This document shows positions 10,798 to 20,992 of a stretch of 64,000 nucleotides of DNA, in pieces. The translations under genes and the position numbers were made by a program. The DNA comes from Prorocentrum cordatum (taxonomy: Eukaryota; Sar; Dinophyceae; Prorocentrales; Prorocentraceae): assembly GCA_963575745.1 (NCBI GenBank), contig CAUYUJ010009447.1, positions 308,523-372,522 of the forward strand. The letters are read 5' to 3'. The stretch's first letter is position 1, and each line of letters begins with the position of its first letter. Under the pieces are notes generated by a model. It worked only from the letters and a program-made list of their open reading frames with translations, was not told where the DNA came from and ran no database searches.

Positions 10798-10924
10798 TTC
10801 TGCCAAGACCAGAGAACCTGGAATCAGATGAATCTGCTACCTTGGAAGCATCGCCTGCCTAAAGACTGGGGCCGAGCGAGTCTGACACGTGTGAGTCGTC
10901 AAAAACTGCGAGGGCCCACAACCC
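10798..10924 (-). repeat. B1 repeat
   Basis: Partner of B2. It directly abuts A2, giving the B1-A2 junction expected in the circular intermediate of such elements. Confidence 0.9.
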
Positions 10925-11049
10925 GTCCCCAGCACCAGAAAGCTGTTCTGATTGGGGAGAGGGAGGCGACGACAAAGGAGGAGATAGCATTACAAAGAGA
11001 CGTGGGATATGGCTCTGCCCGCCAGGTCCAGAACACCCCTGAGGCGCCC

Positions 11050-11655
11050 TTGCCTTCCAGGGCCTGGTGGCGATGGCCAGTGCGCCGACAAACTCTCCCT
11101 GTGCATCGGCGTTCCCACGATTCCATTCCTCGGAGTGTGCCAAGGAAACGAATACATTTCCTCCGAGGCATTCCATGCATACAGTAGTCTAAAACAACGG
11201 AAGACGCGCTCTTCTCAAGGTGTCGTATTTCGCTCAAGAGCCAAAGACGGGACGCGCGAGGATTCTCACTCACCCAAGGGATACTGTGCTTAATACAATC
11301 ACGTGCGAGACTACACACGATGCGCACTAATCTGTTCGCAGTCTGTACGCGTGCATTCTGCTTTGCATCAAGCTCAGAAAGACCATGCAAATGAGTGTTT
11401 GAACGGAGGGGGCGTGGGCCATTCGGCCGATCGGTGGCACGAGAGAAAGTGTTGCAAGGGACTCCGAACCACATGAAACAAAAGAGCCTGACCGAATCTT
11501 GTCTCGAAGATGCCTCGCTACGCCCGGCCGAAGAAGGCCCCCACTGGGTCCGTCGGCGACGTCGCAAGCCACGGCGGGCACACCGGCCCTCGCCAACCCG
11601 CGCGCCAACTGTCCAGAGCCAGAGAAAATCTCTACGTCCCATCTCCGCTTCACGA
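11050..11655 (-). pseudogene. C5-methyltransferase-like domain of the DIRS element
   Basis: Reading leftward, WDVEIFSGSGQLARGLARAG matches motif I of cytosine-C5 methyltransferases (F.G.G). After a frameshift near 11500 comes FGVPCNTFSRA, equivalent to the catalytic Pro-Cys motif (PC..FS). Then SENPRASRLW is found in place of the ENV motif, and a Cys/His-rich end (GRVCRRTGHRHQALEG). DIRS elements are known to encode a methyltransferase; its job is unknown. The putative catalytic Cys is retained, but the frame is broken. It lies 3' of the recombinase, close behind it in another frame. Confidence 0.7.
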
Positions 11656-12741
11656 ACGGGGCGGTCGCGGCAGTCGGGGCGGCTGCCCAAGGAGCGCACC
11701 CTCGATGGAGGACTCGGCAGCCGCGGCGAAGTCGAGGAGCTCCTTGGGACTGCTGGTCAGAGCTTTCTGCATCACGCCGCGCCTCTCGCACCTTTTCGCC
11801 GACGAGATGGTGGCCCACCTGCCGCGCTTCATGATGTCTGGGAGCGAGCGAAGAGCGAGCAGTGCATCTCGGCTGGGGCCGCTGTGGCGGAGGTGGTCGC
11901 TGGTGAGGTTCCGTTACTCGAGCCCGAGGTCGAGGCAGGCCTGGTCGAAAACCTTCCTGGAGGCCCCAGGCTTTGTCACGAACAGCGGCTCGTGCGGGGC
12001 ACGCTGGCCCTTCAGCAGCAGCAGCACCTTGGTCGTCGGGAAGTCCCAATCCGCCAGCGTGACCGCGTCGTCCAGCACGCCCGTCTTGGTGGGGAGGCCG
12101 GCGCTCGAGGAGCCGAGGATGGGCGCGCCGCGCTCGTGGCCCCGGCGGCTGCTCACCGGCGGGGCGAAGTCCTCGGCCCGGAGCCGCGTCACCTCGCCAG
12201 TGCGCAGGTACGCGTCGTGCATCACCACCACCCGACGGGCGCTCTCGAGCCTCCCGCGCCAGAGCATGGCAGCAGCGATCGCGATCACCCACGCGCGCGG
12301 CAGCCCGAAGCGGCAAGCCACCGGGGCGGCCTCGCGGAACCCGCGCAGCGCGCGGGCCGCGCGAGGCAGGCCGCCTCGCCCCGTCTTGGAGAAACGGGGG
12401 ATGCCCAGCTTCACGGCGGCGAGCAGCTTCTCGCCCTGGTCGACCTGCCACCCGTCCAAGTACAGGAGGTCCATCAGCTGCACCAGCGCCTCGTCCACGT
12501 CCTCGTCCTTGCTGAGGTCGAAGCCGTGGTCGACCGCGAAGTCCAAGAACTCCCTGTACTTCTGGAGGTAGTAGGGGATCGACTGCTTCCCAACTGACTT
12601 CATCTCGAGAAGGCTCACCACGATCCCCCTCAGCTCGAGCTCCTCCTGGAGCTTGGGCCCCCCCCGCCTCGACGGCAGCCTGGCGGTTCCTCGCCCGAGC
12701 ACGACGCGCCAATGTCTGCAGCTTGCGGCTCCGATCGGCAT
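11650..12741 (-). pseudogene. Tyrosine recombinase (phage-integrase fold) of the DIRS element
   Basis: The catalytic domain carries AYLRTGEVTRLRAEDF (box I arginine), then LRHSGPSRD (box II H..R region) and IMKRGRWATISSAKRCERRG. The last motif normally reads R-R-Y-E-K, but the nucleophilic Tyr is Cys here. One TAA stop at 11914-11916 interrupts an otherwise continuous frame between boxes I and II. The N-terminal core-binding part (LLEMKSVGKQSIPYYLQKYREFLDF) is present; its join to the upstream pol frame needs a shift near 12680. It would have inserted circular cDNA, and is inactive as read. Confidence 0.8.
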
Positions 12742-13059
12742 TGGCGGGTAGTGTCGCCGCCGCCGCCGCCTTCAAACTCAAGCGCGACGGCGGCGGCGGC
12801 AGGTTCCCGCCGCCCCCTCGGGGGCCGGAGGACGCCTGGCGGCGGGGAGCCTGGAGGGCCCGCGCGACCCGCGGCGCCTCGGCAGGGCGGTTGCCGGCGG
12901 GCCCCAACAGGCGACCAGCAGACGCCTCGCCATGGGGCCGCTTGGCCTGGCTCGGAGGGGGCAGCCGCCTCATCTGCTGTGAGCCCCGCAGCCAGCGGAC
13001 CAACGTCAGCGCCTCGGCGAAGCTTGAGGCGTGCAAGGCCACGCTCGCGGCTGCGGTGG

Positions 13060-13480
13060 ACGTCGGTGAGATAATGACGGGAGGCGGCGTCGGCGACATT
13101 GATCTCTGAGGGAACCCATCGCCACCGAACCGTCATGTCCATGGCGGCAGAGAGGGCTGCATTTTTTCTGCACAACATCAACGGCCCGAAGTTGTCAGCA
13201 CGCCCCTTGGGCATGGCATGGATCATCCCCAAGTTGTCACCCATCTTGAGATGCCGCATGCCACGATTGAGCAGCGACCGACAGGTGCGACGCACAGAGG
13301 TCAGCCCCGCGCGACCCTCAAGCATCGCGATGTGCTCTTCATCCCTCCAACGGCCGGCAACGCACTCTCGCCACTCGAAGTCCTTGAATATGGAAGGCGG
13401 GACCTCTGGAAAGTCCTGCGCGGGCTGCCAGCGCCTTCCAGACCAGTCGCGGGGGGGGCGCGGTCTCTACGTTGGAGAAG
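13060..13480 (-). pseudogene. RNase H-like domain of the DIRS element
   Basis: Frames around 13060-13420 read PPSIFKDFEWRECVAG, then MLEGRAGLTSVRR, LKMGDNLGMIHAMPKGRADN (the GDN..A pattern) and WRWVPSEINVADAASR. The last is the typical VPS..N.AD..SR end of RNase H in DIRS and LTR elements. It sits between RT and recombinase, as in PAT/Ngaro elements. A frameshift separates it from the RT frame. Confidence 0.7.
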
Positions 13481-13738
13481 CACTCCTCGACAGACGGGGC
13501 CGTCCGAAGTGCGTGCTCACGTGCCCCCCCCCGGCTGCTCGCACTGAAAAGCGCAGCGCCAGCGCTCGTCAGTCTCCCCGATCTCCGAGACCACCCCCTC
13601 TGGCAGCGACGCGGACAGGACGCCGCATCCCGCGGGGCTGGCGTCGAACACCTCCACCTCGGACGCCCAGGGTCGCCGCGTGTTAGCCCTCGCGAAGGGC
13701 AGCGTGGCAGCAGCCGCCCGGAGCTCCTCGGCAGCAGA

Positions 13739-14968
13739 TCACCAGAGCCGCCGCGGTTGGAGGGAGTGGCGCTGCACGAAGGCGCAGCAGCTGCGGAATA
13801 TCGAGAGCAGCGGCCTGCGCCCAAGGAACTGGAAGGTCGCGTGGCCCAAGGGCCGCTCCAGCTGGCGGCCGCTGAGCCAGGGCCGCTGGCGACTCAAGCG
13901 GCGGCGCGCCTGGCGAAGCCGCCGGGCCTTGGCAGGGCTCGGGCGATGCTCGCCCGTCAGCCCGTCGATCGCGAACCCTAAGGACTCGGCCCAACGCCGC
14001 GCAGCTTCCTCCTCGTGGACCTCAAAACCAAGCGAGGTCAGCCTCCGCTTGAAGTCCTCGCGGAGGGCGTCGGCCTGGGCCTTGGAGGACGCAGCCGCCA
14101 CGAAGTTGTCGCAGTACGGCAGCGCCAACTCGGGGCCCGCCCGGAAGGGGGGCGGTGGCACGCGATCCTGCATGACCGCGCCCGGGGACCAGTCCCTGAT
14201 CTGGCTGACCTGGTGCGCGTGCAGGATCTGCGCGAAGAAGAAGCTCCGCGTCCAGCCCATCGGCATCGCCCTCATTGCGGGCGCGACGGCGTCGGCGCTC
14301 CAGAGATAGCCGAAGGCGGGGTCTCCGATGGCGATCGACTTCAGCGCATCACCGGTAATGTCAGGAAGGCAGAAGAACTTCTCAAGCCCCGGTGGTAGCC
14401 CGCGCGCGTAGAAATAATCCTTCACGTCGCTCAGAGAGAGAGTTACATATCATTGTCCGTATCCATCACGACATCGGCCCAGGAAGCCCCCGAGCCCATC
14501 GGAACGTGTGGACCCTCTCGGGAGCGGGCATTGGTGCGCCTGCAGTCAACGACGAGACGCTGTTTGCCCGACTTCTTCCGTACCAAAAAAAACCGAGATC
14601 ATCATGCCTCGGACTTGGTCGGCTCGTCGCCATGCGAGTAGCCCACCTCTGAGCAGGCCCCCAATGAAGTTGATATAGCTGCGGCGGCTGAAGCGAAGCC
14701 GAGGGCCCATGTAAGACCCAATGTGCTCGAGGCCCCGCTCCACCTCCGCACCCCGCTGGTTGTCGCCCTTGAGCAGGTGGGTGTCAAAATCTACGATCAT
14801 CTTTGCGGCGTCTGGCGGCAGCACCTCGGTCAGCGGGGCGGGGGCCCGCCCTTCACCAGGGATCGACGCCGGGGCGCGGTCGCAGGGCACCATTGTCAAG
14901 TCATCGTCCCTGGCGTAAGGGGCTCTACTCCCGAGAAGCGCACGCATGGCTTCCTCGTCAGAGACCAC
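13739..14968 (-). pseudogene. Reverse transcriptase of the DIRS element
   Basis: The order runs from LLTEVLPPDAAKMIVDFDTHLL-type N-terminal sequence, through RKKSGKQRLVVDCRRTNAR (fingers) near 14530-14590 and DVKDYFYARGLPPGL (motif A, Asp) near 14400. It continues with AMPMGWTRSFFFAQ (motif B) near 14260 and PYCDNFVAAASS near 14110, the DIRS form of YxDD with Asn in the second position. The LTSLGFEVHEE connection follows. At least two frameshifts/stops lie at about 14450-14650, so it is a pseudogene. Confidence 0.8.
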
Positions 14969-14979
14969 CTCGGATGGCG

Positions 14980-15875
14980 GCCGAAAAAGGTTGATGGCGT
15001 TCTACAGGTGGTCGACCGTGGCCCGCTGGCCCAGCGACGAAAACTTCGCGTCGGTCGCAGAAGAACCCGCGAGCCAGTTGAGGGCCCAAATGCTCTCATT
15101 CACCTCATCCGCGAGCCGACGCCGAACTTGGATGCGCTGCCGAACGCCACGAGAGAGATGCGCGCCTGCAGCAGGCTCCTGAGGCACATGAGATAAAGGA
15201 AGAGGCCCCCGCGGAACGCCACGCCCTTCGGCAACGGCGCCAGCAAGAAACCCAGCTGAGAGGCCGGGAGCGCCCTAGATCTCGGCCCCCCTTCAGGCGG
15301 CAGGAGGGGCCGAACCCGCCCGTCATGAATGATCCCCGCCCTGGCACTCCTTCCTGGGGGCCCTTGGGCGGTCTCCTCAAACGCAACTCCTCGCTGTGCT
15401 TCCGAAGCTCTTTGTGCACTGATGCCTTGTCGCGGGCCTTCTCTGCTATGTGCTTGACGAGAGTAGGTGCGACCAACGCTTTGCCCCGTCCAGGTCCCCA
15501 CCCCATGAAGTCGTCGGCCCCGGTGTAATCGGGGCTACCAGGCGAGTTGAGATGCGCCTGCTCGATCAGCACGGCGCGCCCCCCGAGCGCCTCCAGCGAC
15601 ACCAGGGTGGGGATGTTGAGCTGATCGACCTCCGCCGCCAGCTCGAGAACCTTCATGATGCAGAAATGCTCGTGCACGGAGCGGTCTCCACCCGCATTGA
15701 GCTGATGAGCCCAGTTGTAGTGACGTTGGACGGGACCCCCCTCACCACTGCGCGCAATCTCCCCCAGATACCAGAGCATGGAGGGCTCTCCCTCAAGAGG
15801 CGAGTCCCCGTAGTCGTGGTGCTGCATCAGGTCGGCGGCCTCAACGAAACGACGGCGGCGAGCATTGTTCGCCAC
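14980..15875 (-). pseudogene. Pol-like linker region upstream of RT in the DIRS element
   Basis: Frames here read MLWYLGEIARSGEGGPVQRHYNWAH, EVDQLNIPTLVSLEALGGRA and LVKHIAEKARDKASVHKELRK, then after shifts LPASQLGFLLAPLPKGVAF and ESIWALNWLAGSS. Similar helical segments precede RT in dinoflagellate DIRS-like polyproteins, as I recall them. No named domain is assigned. Probable part of ORF1/pol; broken. Confidence 0.5.
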
Positions 15876-16898
15876 GCCACTGGGAGGGTCCTCGTGTCGG
15901 CATCCTCGTCAATGGCCTCGGCGGAGATGGAGCAACACTGCACCGCCCCACCTGGAGTACTCACCGTCATCGTGTCAGCGTCGCCCTCCTTGACGAGAGT
16001 GAAGTGGTGGCCGTCGATACCTGGTGGATACTCGGCGCCACGGGCGAAGGCCTGGTCGGACGAGTATGAGATCCTCCTAAACTTACCACTCGCGGCGGCT
16101 GGCGGCGAGCGGGCAGCAAGCAAGTATCCACCTCCACCTTCTTTCCGCTCCTCATCGTCGGCTACGCCCTTGGCGCGGAGGAAGAGCGGCACGTCAAGCG
16201 GCCCGTCCCCACGCCCAGCGCGGAAGGCATGGCGAGACACAGCAGCGGGCCCTCGGCCGTACATGGTGCCAGTCACCTCGCCCTCCGCATCAAGCAAGCG
16301 CAACGCCTGCAGATCCCGGGCACGGAGGGATCCTGCGGGTACACGTCGCCGTCGGCTGTCAAGATCCACCAGAGCCAAGAGGTTCGCCGGCGGGTCCTCC
16401 CCGTGGACCCTCCTGAAGCTCGTCTCGGAGCTCTTCCGGAGAACACTCGCCTCGTGCCAGAGGTTCGGCTCGTCCCCATACAATAACAGCACTTTCTGAC
16501 CCGACTGGAGCCCAGGCTTGGCGACAGCGGCGGCAGCCATCGATGCAGAAGACCACGAACGAGACCACGTTGGCGTAAAAGGCAAGGCTGCCGGCGATGG
16601 CCGACGCCACCTCCACGTACCACGGAACTCCACCCCGGGCGGCCTCCGACAGCTCCTCGGCCGCTGAACCCTGGCGCTCACGCGCACGCTGCGACCGGAG
16701 CTCCTCCAGCACCTCCGCGAGGTCTGGGCACACCTCCGGGCAGCTCGCGTTCAGCCGCGGCGCCGGAGCAGGGGCGGTGCAGATCGGCGCCCGAAGTGTG
16801 TCGCCTGGCACGCCCAGCCACACTCGCAGCGGAGAGGGGGCCAGCCAAGCACCTGTGATGGCCGCGAGAAGGAGACGTTGGGCTCCCTGCAAGGGCAT
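15827..16898 (-). pseudogene. ORF1 (gag-position) with membrane segment, frameshifted
   Basis: ATG at 16898 directly abuts repeat A1. The N-terminus is hydrophobic (LLLAAITGAWLAPS). A Cys-containing stalk (NASCPEVCPDL) and a charged helix follow, then a strong transmembrane segment (VASAIAGSLAFYANVVSFVV) at about residues 100-120. A frameshift near 16530 leads into the second frame (GQKVLLLYGDEPNLWHEASV ... ARDLQALRLLDAEGEVTGTM). A membrane-anchored protein in the gag position is unusual. Function unknown. Confidence 0.55.
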
Positions 16899-17043
16899 TG
16901 GACCCTGAAAAATTTGGAGCCGTAAGTTTACGGATCAGAGCATGTCGTTTGAAAAGCCGTCGTTTGCTTCACAACCCTTTGGCACCGAAGCGTTTCAGAC
17001 GAGATACGGCCCAGGCTCCAGGAGTACCCCATTCTTCAAGCAC
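16899..17043 (-). repeat. A1 terminal direct repeat
   Basis: 5' end of the element on the minus strand. It matches A2 (10649-10793) base for base in length. It ends at CAAGCAC and is followed at once by (TA)n. Confidence 0.9.
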
Positions 17044-17076
<33 letters not shown>

Positions 17077-17112
17077 CGAAACACGTATATCTACACATAT
17101 ACATATATATAG
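17044..17112. repeat. (TA)n tract, right flank of the DIRS element
   Basis: TATATA run with ACACAC and ACGTATAT interruptions, like the tract on the left flank (10316-10491). Confidence 0.85.
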
Positions 17113-17159
17113 TGGGTTCTACAGGGCAACGCAAGAAAATGCTGGAGAACTTCCTGCTC

Positions 17160-17945
17160 CGATGACGGGCACGCTTCCCGGTTGCCCGAAGGCTGTCTGG
17201 GAACCTGACAGCGCGCCCGTGTGGGAGCTCTCGTGGAAGCTTATGCGAGCCTTTGGTGGGCGTTCTGGGGCCGTCTTGAAACTCTGCGGGCCCTCTTTAC
17301 GGCCCTCTCGGCGTGTCCAGGTTCGGTTCATGTGGAGAGCCGCCTGCAGCGCTCTTAGGCGCCCTTGGGCGCCTCTTGGGCAGGCTTGGCGCCGCCTTAG
17401 GGCGCGTTGGGGCCCTCGTGCACGCCTCGTGTGCCGTCTCCGAGCGTCGGGAAGCGGAGCAGGCGACGTCGTATATGAGGGTCCCTTGGTATGTCTTCTT
17501 GGGGGCTTCTGGGGGGCGCGTGGGGCCTCTTTAGGGCCTCGTGGGAGCTTTTGGGCGCCTCTCAGATGCCTTTTGGGGCCTGTTGGGGGTGCCTTGGATG
17601 CCTCTGGGGCGCTCAGGGGGCCATCTTAGTTGGGTCCGTCCCCAGGACAGTTGCTTCTGGAGGGTCTGTTGGGAATCCCAGGAAGGCTGTCTTCGGGCGT
17701 TTCTGAAACCTGTTGGGCCATGATGGGGGCACCTTGAGCTCGAAGACGGCCCAAGATCGTGCCAAGACGGCCGTTCATCGCCTCTCCTCTCTGGAAGCCT
17801 CGGAATCGCCATGGATGCCTGTCTGGGGAGGGGGCTCTTGGGAGCCTCTTGGGGGCCTCTTGGGGCCTTATTGGGGCCTCTTGGGGGCTTTTGGAGGGTT
17901 TCTGAAGTGTTCTAGGGACGTGTTGGGGCCGAAGGCTTGGAATAT
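17160..17945. repeat. CTTGGG/CCTCTTGG-rich low-complexity block
   Basis: Repeated GGGCCTCTTGGG, GCCTTTTGGGGCC and similar units, same orientation as 4255-4610. Confidence 0.6.
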
Positions 17946-17984
17946 CCGTTAGGGTGGAGGCCTCGCGGGCCGTCTTAGAGGCTC

Positions 17985-18385
17985 TGACAGCTCCAGAGAC
18001 GAATCCAATGGGGTTTTGACCCCCGTCTCCCCCGCCGACACGTGCAGCGTGCTGAAGGGCAGAAGGGGGTCAAAACTCTTCGTGGGGTTTTGATCCCCGT
18101 CTCCCCCGCCAACACGTGCAGCGCGTTGAAGGGCAGAAGGGGTGCAAAAGTCTTCGTGGGGTTTTGACCCCCGTCTCCCCCGCCAACACGCGCAGCGTGC
18201 TGAAGGGGAGAAGGGGCGCAAAACTCTTCGTGGGGTTTTGACCTCCGTCTCCCCCGCCAACACGTGCAGTGTGCTGAAGGGCAAATGGGGTGCAAAACTC
18301 TTCGTGGGGTTTTGATCCCCGTCTCCCCCGCCAACACGTGCAGCGTGCTGAAGGGCAGAAGGGGTGCAAAACTCTTCATCCCCAG
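17985..18385. repeat. 74-bp tandem array
   Basis: Five to six units each hold CTTCGTGGGGTTTTGA, CCCCGTCTCCCCCGCC and ACACGTGCAGCGTGCTGAAG. Equivalent points lie at about 18078, 18152, 18225 and 18299. The open minus frame (THVLAGETGIKTPRR..) is a by-product. Confidence 0.9.
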
Positions 18386-18615
18386 GCCGAAAGTTTTTTC
18401 CTCTTGCATGGGAACGCATGGATCCGTTTGGATCCAATTACGTGTGTGCGAAAATCACGTGGATCCAATCTCCGCGTTTTCTAGATCCAATTTTCTGGCG
18501 TGGAAACTTCGTGGATCCAATTCTTTTGCTGGAATAAATGTATCCTAATGGTTTAGACAAGGGGCCCAAGGGGAAATGGATCCGCGGAGCCTTGGACATG
18601 CAGCCCAAGCTATGA
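18386..18615. repeat. GGATCC-rich dispersed repeat, copy 1 (plus)
   Basis: CCCCAGGCCGAAAGTTTTTTCC followed by spaced TGGATCCAAT units. The reverse complement of the same head and units is at 31791-32105. Confidence 0.65.
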
Positions 18616-18719
18616 TTCTACGGGGAAGGGTTCCCCTACCGAGGAGGGAGGCGGACGAGGAGGGAGGACGGAAGAGGCGGATGAGGGAGGAGGGAGGAGG
18701 AGGGAAAACGACCGCGGTG

Positions 18720-18895
18720 CCCAAGTCGGGAGCTCGAGCGCCACAGCGGGCCTGGCCACCTCTCCGAACCCCTCCCATAACATGTCGTTGCTCGAGCGCC
18801 ACAGCTGCCCCAGCCAACTCCCGCAGCCTCCATAACGTGTGGGTGCTCGAGCGCCACAGCGTTCCTGGCCAACTCCCGCAGCCTCCCATAACATA
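18720..18895. repeat. ~60-bp tandem repeat, three units
   Basis: Each unit has GCTCGAGCGCCACAGC and CCTCCCATAACAT-type ends, at about 18732, 18789 and 18847. Confidence 0.8.
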
Positions 18896-19263
18896 TGATC
18901 GCTGCGTCCGCATCCGCTAAAGTCAACGACGCTTCACATTTGTCATGTGGGCCTCAAGAAGAAAATCTTTCGGCCTGCTCAAATATTCTACAAACAATAA
19001 CTGTCCTAAGGGAATGGGGCAGTTTTTGCCTTTTGAAGCCCTCGTGTGAGTCCCTCTTGGGGCGTCTTGGGTGCCTCCTGGGCCGTCTTGAGGCCATCCT
19101 GGGCGGGAATGACATTTCGACGACCGCGGGCCGCCTGGGAGCAAGTAGAAGACTGCCGCACGTACCGGGGAGGGCCAAGAACCGCCCAGGGAAGGGGCCA
19201 GAGGCCGGGTACTGAAATCAGGGCTCTTCGGGGCCCCCGGGCCCGCCTCCCCATTTTTTTGTG
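18896..19263. other. No gene; short CTTGGG-type remnant
   Basis: Contains a brief CTTGGGGCGTCTTGGG stretch near 19055-19095. Otherwise nothing recognisable. Confidence 0.4.
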
Positions 19264-19336
19264 TACCTCTCTCTCTCTATTTCTCTCTCTGCCTCTGTCT
19301 CTGTCTGTCTCTATCCGTCTCTCTCTCTCTCTCTCT

Positions 19337-19378
<42 letters not shown>

Positions 19379-19470
19379 GTGTATATACACATATGTGTAT
19401 GTGTACATATATACATACTTATCCATATATATATATATATGTGTATGTATGTATGTATATATATATATAC
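19264..19470. repeat. (CT)n then (TA)n microsatellites
   Basis: CTCTCT runs with TGTC interruptions to about 19372, then TATG/TATA runs. Confidence 0.9.
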
Positions 19471-19471
19471 A

Positions 19472-19590
19472 ACCTAAGGGGCACGATCGAACATGAAGAA
19501 AGCGGGTATCGAGGGTATGGGATATACGTGTTGAGTGGCCTGCGAGCAAGTAGGAGCGAACAAAATTAAAATTGTTGTTGTTGCGGTTGC
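19472..19590. repeat. Dispersed repeat 'GATATACGTG', copy 1
   Basis: Shares GGGATATACGTGTTGA, GATCGAA.ATGAAGA-type and CGAGCA.GTAGGA-type blocks with 23046-23165. Confidence 0.7.
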
Positions 19591-19784
19591 TGCTATATGC
19601 TCATTCCCCAAAATTACTATTGTTAGTTCCCCCTCTGGTAACCATTGTATGTTCCGATTTAAGTGTTTCTCCTGGGGCTCGAACCGTGTTTTTCCCAACC
19701 ATCCTGTGGTGTTGGGTCCTCGTTTTGAAGAGACGGTGCCCCGCGTCTCCTCTCCCTCCTTCCTCCTCCCGCGGCCCCCTCCCT

Positions 19785-20992
19785 CGTCACCGCACCCATT
19801 TCGGCACACCCCTCACACGTTGCGTGGCCCCATAGGGAGCTCCACCGAAGGCCCCAGTGGCTGCGCTGGCATGACGGCGCCGCACCCATGTCAGCACACC
19901 CTTCACACGTTTTGTGGCCCCATAGGGAGCTCCACCGAAGGCCCCAGTGGCTGCGTTGGCACGGCGGCGCCGCACCCAATTTGGCACACCCCTCACACGT
20001 TTCGTGGCCCCATAGGGAGCTCCACCGAAGGCCCCAGTGGCTGCGTTGGCGTTGGCATGGCGGCGCCGCACCAATTTCGGCACACCCCTCACACGCTTCG
20101 TGGCCCCATAGGGAGCTCCACCGAAGGCCCCAGCGGCATGGCGGCGCACACATTCCGGCACACCCCCCACCCGTTTCGTGGCCCCATAGGGATCTCCACC
20201 GAAGGCCCCAATGGCTGCGTTGGCATGGCGGCGCCGCACCCAATCCGGCACACCCCTCACACGTTTCGTGGCCCCATAGGGAGCTCCACCGAAGGCCCCA
20301 GTGGCTGCGTTGGCATGGCGGCGCCGCACCCATCTCGGCACACCCCTCACACGCTTCGTGCCCCCTCCACCGAAGGCCCCACTGCTGGCATGGCGGCGCC
20401 GCGCCCATTTCGGCACACCCCTCACACGCTTCGTGGCCCCATAGGGAGCTCCACCGAAGGCCCCAGTGACTGCGTTGGCATGGCGGCGCCGCGCCCATTT
20501 CGGCACACCCCTCACACGTTTCGTGGCCCCATAGGGAGCTCCACCGAAGGCCCCAGTGGCTGCGTTGGCACGGCGGCGCCGCACCCATTTCGGCACACCC
20601 CTCACACGTTGCGTGGCCCCATAGGGAGCTCCACCGAAGGCCCCAGTGGCTGCGTTGGCATGGCGGCGCCGCACCCATTTCGGCACACCCCTTACACGTT
20701 TCGTGGCCCGATAGGGAGCTCCACCGAAGCTCCCAGTGGCTGCGTTGGCATGGCGGCGCCGCGCCCATTTCGGCACACCCCTCACACGTTTCGTGGTCCC
20801 ATAGGGAGCTCCACCGAAAACCCCAATGGCTGCGTTCGCATGGCGGCGCCGCACCCATTTCAGCACACGCCTCACACGCTTCGTCGCCCCATAGGGAGCT
20901 CCACCGAAGGCCCCAGTGGCTGCGTTCGCATGCGCCCACCGCACCAATTTCGGCACACCCCTCACACGTTTCGTGGCCCCATAAGGAGATCT
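19785..20992. repeat. 90-bp tandem array (14 units)
   Basis: Units hold CGGCACACCCCTCACACG, TTTCGTGGCCCCATAGGGAG and GCTCCACCGAAGGCCCCAGT. They begin every 90 bp from about 19829 to 20978. Some units carry +6, -9, -3 or -6 bp indels, all multiples of three, so one plus frame and two minus frames remain open through the whole array. No known domain is seen in any of them. Single or paired relatives occur at 3366-4175, 21585-21650, 34140-34320, 34695-34825 and 50130-50262. Confidence 0.9.

Larger units (their letters stand above)
10492..17043 (-). mobile_element. DIRS-type tyrosine-recombinase retrotransposon with split direct repeats
   Basis: Read on the minus strand the layout is A1 (17043-16899), coding region, B1 (10924-10798), A2 (10793-10649), B2 (10618-10492). 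This is the split-direct-repeat architecture of PAT/Ngaro-type DIRS elements. The coding order is membrane-anchored ORF1, a pol-like linker, RT, RNase H, tyrosine recombinase, C5-methyltransferase-like domain. The two A copies align end to end over 145 bp without gaps and the B copies over 127 bp, with substitutions. Several frameshifts, an in-frame stop and loss of the recombinase tyrosine make it non-autonomous. Both ends abut (TA)n tracts. Confidence 0.85.
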
